From Allodiplogaster sudhausi (Eukaryota; Nematoda; Chromadorea; Rhabditida; Diplogasteridae), in assembly GCA_945643635.1 (NCBI GenBank), contig CALZFC010000018.1:4016501-4080500 (forward strand): DNA of 64,000 nt, read 5' to 3'. Position numbers and translations under genes: made by a program. Numbering within the stretch: the stretch's first letter is position 1; every line of letters begins with the position of its first letter. Positions 21,120 through 30,518 of the stretch are shown here, piece by piece. The notes beneath the pieces are model-generated. The model had not been told where the DNA came from. It saw only the letters and a list, made by a program, of their open reading frames with translations, and searched no databases.

Positions 21120-21880
21120 TCAGTGAAGGCTCTTTCTAGCAAAGAATACGGGCACTGTTGTAACGTCTTATAGTGTGGCTTCTCTGGTGTGGTAGGACGT
21201 GACTGACGAGGGGATAATTACCAATGCTTTATCGTTACACTTACGATATACAAAATGGGGAGGGGGACATGGGGAACAAGGAGAGGGGTCAGCCGCCATC
21301 TCTCGGTGGTGATCTCGACTCTACTCACTCGTTCCACTTCCCTTGCCACTTCTTGGCAGCTCCAGTCGGGGGCGGAGCCTTCCTTGATGGCTCCGTTGTG
21401 ACATGCTACCACTAAACAAAAGTGGTAACTCACTCTTTAATGTGGGGGCACAACATGAACAGTTAACACTTTTATTACATCGTAACACAATCACAGCCGG
21501 TTTCCTACAGCATACGTGCATCTGGCGATGAGGCCGCCAAACTTGTCTTGCCTGCAGGCGCAACGGCATGCGTAGTGTTCTATCTCGCGTATGTATCCAT
21601 GTTGCTTCCTTAGTGCCTCTTCCTTTTCTTCTAATTCTTCGTTTATATACTTTTCGCTTACAGCGTTTCTGCTACGAAGTTGCAGTGTTGTGCCCTTTGG
21701 CGAGAGAAGAGAACGAGAGAGTGGATTTGTCTAGTGCGCCGCGCATAGATGGAGAGTATGGCGAGCGGAGAGAGCTGAGGAGAAGCGAACGACGGGAGAT
21801 GGAGAGTTGGCGAGAGAAAGTGTGGTGTTGTTGCTCTGTTCGGATCACTCTGCATGATTGATGTGTGTGCGTGGAAAGAG
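21120..21880. other. Non-coding region 3' of the Ty3/gypsy element
   Basis: Moderately GC-rich with GAGAGA-type stretches at 21700-21860. It could include remains of an LTR, since it lies on the 3' side of the element, but no matching second LTR was found. Open frames here are compositional. Confidence 0.25.
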
Positions 21881-21886
21881 GTGTGA

Positions 21887-21976
21887 GTGAGATAGTGTGA
21901 GCTCGTGAGATAGTGTGAGCTCGTGAGATAGTGTGAGCTCGTGAGATAGTGTGAGCTCGTGAGATAGTGTGAGCTC
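21887..21976. repeat. 18-bp minisatellite, five copies
   Basis: The unit GTGAGATAGTGTGAGCTC is repeated five times without interruption, with near-perfect identity. On the minus strand it gives a chance SRAHTI hexapeptide repeat. There are no spacers, so it is not a CRISPR array. Confidence 0.9.
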
Positions 21977-22487
21977 GTGAGAGACTATGAATGGCGATGT
22001 GTTTTTTCCTTTTTCTTTTGGTCGTTAGTGCAACTGCGAGCGGTAGAAAAGGAGTTCTAATTTGGTGGTGTAAGAAGTCACAAATGAGAGTTATCATGGC
22101 AAGAAATGAAGTTCTAAATTGACATGAAAAGTGGGCTTTGCTCATGCATGTGACTTAGTGGGTTAGAGAGGAACTGCTTTCTACTTTGCATAAGGAATGA
22201 GGCGACACTACGAAATTTTTTTTAGAAACATTGGCATCAAAACAAAATTTGTGCTGATCTAATAGAACAGCAAAAGAATGACTACTAATGTATAAACTAG
22301 ATAAACTGGGATGTTTTGGAAGTTCGTGCCTCCTCCTCCTTCTTTTTTTTTGTTTTTTTTTAAAGGCCCTGTATATTGAGAGATACTACATACAGTGCAA
22401 CGATAACATGCTACTCTACTTCTTGGTTGGAGCGGGTTCGTTAGTCTATTACGGTCTAACAAAGGAAAATTAATTGTGAGAGTGTTA

Positions 22488-24367
22488 GTGAGTTCCTATT
22501 ATGTGTTAGTAGTAATAGTAGTCGTCTTGGCGCGGCTTCTTTGTCTGTCTGCGTGGTACCTCTTGTTGTAATATTCCGCTAGGTTCTCTTGAGCAGCCGT
22601 GATTTTCTCGGTCACTGCTCTCCATTTATTGCTCTGGCTCTGTCTGAGCAGATTGGCTTAATCTGTCGTACTTGGCCACGTACGAGCAGGGGCATTCAAT
22701 CTGTTGTCCTCAGGCAGAGACGGCTCCTTTCCGTATAGTATGGAGAAGGGTGAGAGCTTCGTTGTGGTATGCTGCATGATGTTGATGTTGAAGACGGCTT
22801 CTGAGATTACCAGATCCCAGTCAGATTGGTTTCGGTTGACGGCTGGTGCCATTGCTTCTTGCAGAGTCCTGATCGCTCGTTCGGCCAGGCCGTTTGCTCT
22901 ATGGCGATATGGGGTAAATGTAGTGTGCTCGATTCCCAGTCGCTTCAGAGTGTCTTCGAATTCTCTGGATACTAAATTGGTACCGCGGTCGGTCACTAGT
23001 TGCCGCGGCGTTCCGTGAGTGTGGCAGAGTCGTTTGATGAAGGCGTCCAGTATAGACTTGGAAGTCTGGTCGGGTATCGGCTCGGCTATAGTCCATTTAG
23101 AGAAGGAGTCGACGAGCATGAGAATATACTGATATCCGCGATCTGTTTCTGGAAGCGGGCCGGCGATGTCAAGATGAACTCTTTGCATCGGTGCTGATGG
23201 CAGGTCGAACTGTCCGAGGTGTTCGTGTCCGTGATTTAGCGGGTTTGACTTAATCCTCTGGCATGTGTCACATGTGCGGATGAAAGTAGCGATATCCGCC
23301 GTCATTCCGCGCCATTTGAAACGTTGCTTGACAGCTGCCGTCGTCCTCTGAGTGCCGGCGTGAGAGCAGCGCGTGTTGTGGTAGTGTTCGATTACCGAGG
23401 TGATGATCTTATCCTCCCGGGGCAGAATGATGACGGGTGCTACTGAGTCTTCATGTGCCTCGTATAGGATACCGTCTTCGACCTTGAATGTCTTGTGCGA
23501 GTTGTTCGTCTCGCCGTTGATCAGCTGTTTCATCCAGGGAGTTTGTTGTTGCGCCTTCTTTATCTCTTCAGTCGAGATGAAGTTGACCTGAGCATCATTT
23601 GGTTCGTTTTGGGCGCTGATGCTGGTCTTCTCAGACTTGTTCTTCTTCAATGGAAGTCGTTCTTTCGGTTCAGCGATCTCGTCTTCGAGATAGCGGGATA
23701 GTGCGTCGGGGACTGAGTTCAGGCGTCCTGGACGGTATTCAATTTTGATGTCCTCGCCCTGGATGGTCATTTGGTATTTCAAGAGTCGGCCTTCCAGGTC
23801 CTTTCGTTGCAGCAGTGATACTAGAGGACGGTGGTCCGTAATCATGGTGGTTGGAGTACCGTATATGTATGGTTTGAAGACTTTGATGGCCCACACCAGG
23901 GCGAGGGCATCAGTTTCAAGGGCAACACAACGGTGCTCCGTGTCCTTCAGCTTCCTGCTGGCGTAGGCAATCGGGTGGAGTAGACCATCTTGTACTTGTA
24001 GAAGGACAGCAGCAATGGCGATGCCGCTGGCGTCTGTTTCGATGATGAAGGGGGTTCCTCTTCTTGGGTTCACCAGGACGGGGGCTGATGTCAACAGTAT
24101 TTTTGCCTGTTCGATTGCGTCGTCCTGATCCTTCCCCCATTCGAATGGTACGCTTCCTGTTAGTTTGCTGAGTGGAGCAATGATTTCTGCGTAGTTCGGG
24201 ATGAACCTGCGAAAGTAATTAACCATCCCGAGAAATACTTGATTCCCTTCTTGTTCTTCGGAGTGGGATATTGCTTGATGGCCTCGATCTTTGCCGGGTT
24301 CGGCTGAATTCCTTGATGGTTGATAATAAAGCCGAGGTACTGAACCGAAGGTGCTGCGAATTCGCAC
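22488..24367 (-). pseudogene. pol: Pol part 2: RT end, RNase H and integrase
   Basis: The frame 24367-22658 opens with the end of the RT thumb (MVNYFRRFIPNYAEII). RNase H follows with the acidic residues of FIETDASG, an E in CVALETDAL and TDHRPL. Integrase then shows an HHCC zinc region (a His pair in HYHNTRCSHAG, CDTCQ) and the DDE core: D in VHLDIAGPLP, D in VTDRGTNLV and E in ANGLAERAIRTL. After the stop at 22658 the same frame continues as a basic integrase tail to about 22488. It would reverse transcribe and insert the element, but the breaks make it inactive. Confidence 0.8.
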
Positions 24368-25748
24368 TTCCTCGGATTCAGTTTGAGTCCGTATTTCTCG
24401 ATGGACGTTAAAGTTCGCTCAATCTTATCCATATGATCGACGAAATTGTCGGAGGCGATGAGAATGTCGTCTAGGTATACAGAGATCTTGTTTCCAGTGT
24501 CCTTCCTCAGGAGTTGCATGACGCGCTGGAATGTTGCGGGGGCTCCACTGAGTCCCATTGGAAGTCTGTTGAATTCGTTGATGCCGGATGGTGTGCGGAA
24601 GGCTGTAAGAAATCTGTCTTTTTGCCGTAGCTCGATTTGAAAGAAGCCGGATAGAAGATCCAGGGTGGAGAAATATCTGGCTGCTGTTACTTCGAGAAGC
24701 AGTTTGTCTGCGGTTGGTAGTGCGATGGGCTCGGGTTCGGTGATTGCATTGATGGGCCGGTAGTCCACTGTGAAGCGCCAGCTTGAGTCCTTTTTTCGAG
24801 TGAGGACAGGTGCAGAAAGAACAGTGGACGTGCTTTCTCGGATGATGCCTTGCTTGAGAAGTATGTCGACCTGTCTGTCGACCTCCTCCTGCTTTCCCAT
24901 CGGTATGTGACGGATTCTCGGCGCGGGCAGCTTTGCGTCTGCCTTCAGATGGATTCGATGTTGAATTGGTCCACGGTAGTGTCCGAGATCGTCGTCTAAC
25001 TGGAATGCTTTTTGGTGTTTCTGGAGGAGCTCGATGAGTTGCTTCTTTTCTTCGGTGCTCAGATGTTCCGCTTTGATCTGGATAAGGTTATGCAGATTAC
25101 CTTTATCGGTTGGCAAGATTTGTGGGAGGCGTTCCTCCCAATTCGCTTCAGGTGGAATGTATTCTGAGGTTCCTGATTTCATTATCGTCGCTGCTGCGAC
25201 TTGCGCGCCCTTTGCGAGCGTGATAGGAACGTTGCTGGTGTTCCTGACGGTGACTTGTGTAAGCTCTCGTGGTGTTTGACATAGGAAGTCGTCGAAGGTC
25301 AGCTGCTTGATGTGGTCGTGGCGACTGATGCTGTAGATGGTAGGCTCCTCTTGCTTATCCTTGCTTTCTGGAAGAGCAACGTAGATCATCTTCTCCTCAT
25401 TTGGTTCTATGTGGTATGTGCTCAGCGTTGTGATGGCACATATCTTCCCGGAAGCTTTATCCGGAGAGGGTAGGAGAGGGATTTTTGAGTGGCCGATGAC
25501 TGCTTCGTGTTCCTTGAAGGTTGTCGAGATGTCTTTCCTTGCAAGTTCTTTCACAACGTCGTATCCGACGAGCGCTGTCGCCGGGCAGTGCTCGTCTGGC
25601 GACACAAGGAAAGTGTGGTTGAAGACGTTTTCTCCGAGTCGTAGCTGAGTTGGGCGTTCTCCAATGAAGTGGATGGCAGAGCCGTTAGCTGCTTTTGCAA
25701 TGATCTTTATTGGCCGGATCTTAAGTCCTGCTCGCTTTGCGAAGCCTT
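24160..25748 (-). pseudogene. pol: Pol part 1: protease end and reverse transcriptase
   Basis: This is in the same frame as the upstream glycoprotein-protease frame, from which it is separated only by the stop at 25750. The protease C-terminal motif is ATALVGYDVVKEL. RT motifs follow in order: SAPVLTRKKDSSWRFTVDYR, FSTLDLLSGFFQI, RLPMGLSGAPATFQR, the catalytic VYLDDILIAS, and LNPRKCEFA with YLGFIINHQGI. YLDD and the overall order place it in Ty3/gypsy. The frame is lost near 24235 within the thumb. Confidence 0.8.
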
Positions 25749-25749
25749 C

Positions 25750-26960
25750 TTATATGTATGAGATGTTCGCACCGGTGTCCAGAAGTGCTACGGTGGCCCG
25801 ATCTGAGATTGTGACCGGGATGTGTGGAAGTTTCTTTCCTACGATCGCGTTTACATTGTTGACGTGCAGGTACATGAAGACTGTATCCTCCACTCGGGGT
25901 ATTTGGTGTCGTGGAGGTGCACTGGGACGCGCTGGCGGTGGTGGCGGCGGACGAATTGGTCGCAGTTCTTGCAACTCTTCTTGTTCCATGTCTTCGTTGT
26001 TCCTGTTTCGTTCCGATCGCACGAAATTGACTTTCACTGTGGGTACTTGTTGAAACAGTGCAATAATTCGAGAGAGGACGGTCAACTTGATGATCACAGC
26101 CAGAATTGCTACGGAGATGATGAGCGCGACTGGAAGGGTTAATTTAGTCAGGATGGTAACGATGTGGTCGGTGAGTTTCCCGGAGAAGCCTTGCAGTGCG
26201 TCGAAGATGTTGGGTATGTCGACGTTAAACTTCGGAAGTTTCGCTCCGGTGAGCTCGCTGAATTGCGTTTCGCTTATTCCTCGGATCAACTTCGATCGTT
26301 GTGTTCTCATTGACAAGAGGAATGATCCGTATGGATGGCTAGTTGGAGAGGACGATCCTTTGACGTTATCGAAAATGTCACCTCCGGTGACATCGACTTC
26401 GGAGATCATTATCTTCTTGTTAGAGTGGAAGTTGTGGAGATTCGTGACATTGACGGGCTTGGCTTTGGTACCGTGTACATATGATCCATTTAGTGGCCAG
26501 ATGTCCTCGGTTACTTTGTCGCAGGCGATACTAGGCGAGCTAGCGATGACATCCTTTGTCCCAGGAATCGCGAACAGCGTGATGTTCGCCGTCGTGGTGA
26601 CGGGCGTTAGAGCATAACAGGTATCGTTCACCATCTTGTTGTAACGTATCACTCTGATGTTAACTGTTTTGCATTTGGAGATCATTAGCACATCTTCGCC
26701 AACGAAACGTGCGATCACATCTCGTCTGTTGACAAGTGAGCGGATTGCTACCGTCGGATCGATCCACGCAATTGCGCGAAAAGTGCGATTCAATAAGTTC
26801 TCGCTTGCGCAGATGGATGCTGAGAGTCGCTGGAAGTTTTTCAACGTCTCGTGCTGGATTCGTTCCGTAGTTTATCTTCATGTTTACCCCGGCATGCGTG
26901 TAGTTTCGTCGAAGATTCTCCTCATGGTCGAATTTTTGTTTGAGAAAGTTTACTTCCGGA
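25750..26960 (-). pseudogene. Envelope-like glycoprotein region running in frame into the protease active site
   Basis: About 250 residues carry several NxS/T glycosylation sites (NRT, NDT, NIT, NGS, NVT) and paired cysteines. A single strong transmembrane segment (VALIISVAILAVIIKLTVL) follows, then a charged, proline-rich tail (six consecutive prolines). The frame then passes directly into a retroviral-type aspartic protease start (VALLDTGANISYI) and a stop. Sites, membrane anchor and tail are those of a membrane glycoprotein of retroviral Env type, but the position is where Gag normally lies. The N-terminal part needs a frame change near 26870. I cannot assign the glycoprotein family. It might be another membrane protein. 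Confidence 0.5.
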
Positions 26961-26999
26961 GGTAGTATCTCCGATGTGGCTCCGATGAAGAATAAGAGA

Positions 27000-27222
27000 A
27001 ATGACTGAAGCAAGGGAGAAGGTGGAGGGATAGAGAACAGAGAGGATGGGAGTGAGGGAACGAGATAGGGGGAAAGAGATAGAGATAAAGAGAGAGAAGA
27101 CATGCAGCGAAGCTGAGGCTGTACTACTTCATTCTCTCTACGCCTTTCCGCTGTATCAGAGAGAGTTAGCAAAGAGACCGCGACTGACAATGAGAGAGGA
27201 GACAGACAGATTAATGAGGGTG

Positions 27223-27293
<71 letters not shown>

Positions 27294-28260
27294 GAGAGAG
27301 AAAGAGAGAAAGAAAGAGAGAGAGAGAGAAAGGGGTGAGACCGAGAGAAAGAGAGAACGTTCGGTCATAGTGTGCCCTCTATCTCCCTCCTCTCTTTCTC
27401 TCGTTTTACTACTTTCGTTCTTGGAGAGAGACAAAGAGCTCTCAAAAGAGATGCGCGAGCGCATGACACAGTGAGAGAGTATACAGGGTGGAGAGGGGCA
27501 GAGACGCGAGAGATAGCCAGAAAGAGCAGGCGAGGGAAGGAGACGACAGAGAACCAGAGATGGAGAGCAGTGGGAGATTGAGGAGGGAGAGAGAGAATGA
27601 GAGGGAGAGAGAGAGAGAGAGCGGAAAAGACGGCCACAGAAAGGTACAGGGACACAGAAAGCCACAGAAAGAAAGGAAGATGGAAAGAGTGGAAACGCAA
27701 GCGATAGGATACGATTCCGGGTGAGAGAATATGGACCGAGAAGAAACGCAAACGGTGCGAGATGAGAAAGATGGGAGAGGAGGGCACAGAGGCAGCCGCG
27801 GCAAACCACACGGTTCCATCGTTGCTAGAGATAATGGTGAGAGAGCGAGAAAGAATGAGAGAGAGTGAGAGTGAGAGAGTAAAGAAAGACGAAAGGGTTA
27901 CGACTCGGAGATATTGTCGGGGAGCAAAAGTATTGTAGAGACGGAAAAGAGAGAGAGAGCGGAAAGCGAGCAGATAAAGCGACGAATGGTCAGAGAAAGG
28001 AAGGAATAGATAGGAGAGAGTGAAAGAGCATGGGAACGAAGAGAAACAGACAGATATGGTGGAAGGCTCGGCCCATATTCTCCTGAGAGGAAAGAAAGAG
28101 AGAGATAAAGAGTGAGAGAGAGAGAGAGAGACAAAGAGAGAGAGACAGAAGTATACATGTAAGAAGTGTAAGAAGGAGCGAAGGTGAAAAAAGGAAATAG
28201 AAAGCGAGAAAAAGGGAGAGAATGGAGAAAAAATAAAGACACAGAGAAAGAGAGATAGAT
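27000..28260. repeat. 1.25 kb purine-rich simple-sequence tract
   Basis: The plus strand is almost entirely A and G, with (GAGA)n runs at 27229-27340, 27600-27625 and 28110-28135 inside a degenerate GA-rich background. The many serine/leucine-rich frames on the minus strand are artefacts of this composition. It abuts the 5' side of the retroelement and may have replaced or expanded from its leader. Confidence 0.85.
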
Positions 28261-28563
28261 TGACAGGCCGAATCTGTTTTCTCTCTATTTCTCCAGCACC
28301 GTCAAAGAAGGAAGAAGACAGCCCGTAAAGAGAGGGGCCAAACCGTTGCCATTAAACCACACACTCTAGTGGTTGTTTTTGATTAAGTCAACACCAGTTC
28401 ATCTTATTGTTAGGATTAAAAGCTCGTTCCGGCGAAATCAGCAGGAAATGAGAGAGGGAGACTACTGATTTTATTCGGATTCTCATGCTACATAGGCATT
28501 ATGAAATGCCAAATTAGACCAAAAAATAAAAGATCTTACGAGATAAGAAGGGAAGGGTGAGAT

Positions 28564-28565
<2 letters not shown>

Positions 28566-28620
<55 letters not shown>
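28566..28620. repeat. (TA)n microsatellite
   Basis: About 27 uninterrupted TA units. Confidence 0.95.
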
Positions 28621-28622
<2 letters not shown>

Positions 28623-29329
28623 TTCATTGACCTACATAGATACAGACTCCGACATTGCCACAGGTTCTGACGAATCATGAAACGAAAAGAGACAGTGATG
28701 AAACTACAACTCAATCATTAAGTAGATATCCGAAAGACTTTCAACGCCGCCAACAAGTTGCCACGCAATTTTGGGATCCATGAAATATACACATAACACA
28801 GCTAATTGCTCGGTAGGGCGCTTAGGGTCCGAAGACAATCAATTACATGTTCTCTCGCTCTAACTCATTCGCTACCTCTTTCTGGACGTTCATTCCTATC
28901 TTCCTATACTCGAGTATTTTTACTTTCTCTTTGTCTTGCTCTCTCTCTATCTTTCTCTCTTTTTATTTTTACAAGAATTGATGGTGAAATAAATGTACGA
29001 AAACCAATTCGGAGCCAACTATCAGGTCATTTGTGAGCCGGAATGCCAAAAGGGTTATAACTAGTCGAAAGAGCAGAGACTTCTGCATAATATGTCCACC
29101 GATGAAAGAGCAATACTAGTTCATGTTTCAGAAGTTTCAAATGTTTCGACAATTTTGAGCTGTTCTGCGATAAATGGTACCAATGGAACTTATGCTCTGA
29201 AAACCGTGCCATAAGCTTTTTTGAGACGAGAAACATAAATAAGATGTCCATTTTCTACTTTTGAGTACCATCCATGGTACTTTTGCAAGAATAATGAAAT
29301 ATAATATGCAGAAAAATTTCATTTCGATC

Positions 29330-29540
29330 AAATTGTTGCAGAGAAACATGCCGTATATCTTTGTATTCTCCGGACCCTCTCTGCCCGTCACTCTTATGCA
29401 ACTGTATACGGCAAAGACATTGACACCGAACGGCCCTCCCGTCCACCCCGTCACAATGGCCCTCACGCGCAAGGCCCGCGCCGGCAACAAGTTCACTAGA
29501 GAAGAAGCTCCGCCCACCCGTCCACTCCGCTAGATATGAA
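29330..29540 (+). other. GC-rich coding-like fragment, unassigned
   Basis: A sharp rise in GC at 29370-29500 gives open frames on both strands, for example plus TPNGPPVHPVTMALTRKARA or minus FGVNVFAVYSCIRVTG. None was recognised. The receptor-intron motif GCTCCGCCCACCCGTCCAC follows at 29507. It may be another captured exon. Confidence 0.2.
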
Positions 29541-29699
29541 ATAAAATGTGTTCGTCTCTTGATGAAAAATGTGGATGAATGTAAATGGCGGAAATGATCT
29601 AACTCGCTGTCTTGATGACTTGTCACTTTTCTATGCCGAATCTCTGCTTCCTGATTGTCGCATTAAGAGAAAAACGAAACAGTCATGCTGGTCTAAGTG

Positions 29700-30480
29700 A
29701 TCTTTAGTTTTGAGGTTCTCGCAAATTCGCCTGAATGAATGACGAATAAAATATAATAAAAGATTTACAGATTACATGTATGTCAGATACGAGCTCATAT
29801 GTATGTATATTCAATATACTTCGGTTGCAGAAAAGGAAATAAGTCACGATTGAAGTTTTTCTTCGAATCTGCGCAACCGACTGATTTTTCATATGAAAAC
29901 ACTCCAGCTCGTGAAAACAATTTGGGATGCTCATACTGAATGAAGTTCTTATGCCCTTTAGCTGTCATGACGTCAAGTGTTAAGAACTTGTTGAATAGGG
30001 CATATATCAATGTTGCAATCAACGAGCTCCTTAGTAAATAATATATTTTCGCCTTGGCTTATTTTTGCACTTTAAAAACGAGCTGCGTCTTTTGCTTTTT
30101 TCGCGAAAGGTGGGTAACGAGCCTGCGGTTCTAGCGTGCAAAACATGATTTTACAAATTTTTTCTAACAACCTTTGCCATCGAACATGTCTGTTATTCTC
30201 CGTGTTTCACTTCCACATTAAACGTGTAGTTCTATTCGATCTAACAGGTTTCATTGTCGAAGGGTGAAAGTAATGGGGTGATACTGCAAATAGTATCTGT
30301 CTCGCATACTTCTTAAACTACATATGTGAATCATGTACATATTTATTACATTCATGTACTGTATACATAATTTAGTTAGACATAAGATGGAAAAGTTATG
30401 ACAAGTAAACATTTTCGCCTACTATTTTTGTCTAGCCGACATTGAAACTTTTTCTCTCTAACTCAACCGCTCGAATCCGC
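29700..30480. repeat. Receptor F upstream duplication block (unoccupied insertion site)
   Basis: Homologous to 34160-34530 plus 40940-41340 taken together. The sequence GAATAGGGCATATATCAATGTTGC at 29993-30015 is continuous here. In the other copy it is split by the 6.4 kb element between GAATAGATGATATA and TATATGTATATCAATGTTGC. Confidence 0.7.
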
Positions 30481-30518
30481 AGCTAATCCGCGACTTCCTT
30501 CATCTAGAGGCAAAAGAA

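Larger units (their letters stand above)
22480..27000 (-). mobile_element. Decayed Ty3/gypsy-class LTR retrotransposon with an envelope-like region upstream of pol
   Basis: On the minus strand, in order: an envelope-like glycoprotein (about 26960-25950), protease (about 25850-25570), reverse transcriptase (25500-24200), RNase H (24150-23700) and integrase (23420-22488). Breaks seen: a reading-frame change near 26870 in the glycoprotein N-terminal part, one stop at 25750-25752 just after the protease active site, a one-base frameshift near 24235 in RT and a stop at 22658-22660 in the integrase tail. Upstream (higher coordinates) a GA simple-sequence tract begins at about 27000. No Gag or CCHC knuckle and no paired LTRs were found by eye. 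Annotated as an old inactive copy. Confidence 0.75.

Noticed and set aside
21887..21976. Possible CRISPR-like array
   Set aside because: Tandem repeat without spacers in a eukaryotic genome.
21672..22145. 157-codon frame with SRAHTI repeats
   Set aside because: The repeat is an 18-bp minisatellite, open by chance because the unit is a multiple of three.
21160..22480. 3' LTR of the Ty3/gypsy element
   Set aside because: I searched by eye for a second copy at 26.9-29.5 kb and found none, so no LTR can be claimed.
27046..28242. Long serine/leucine- and arginine/glutamate-rich open frames
   Set aside because: They arise from GA simple sequence on both strands and have no domain or codon structure.
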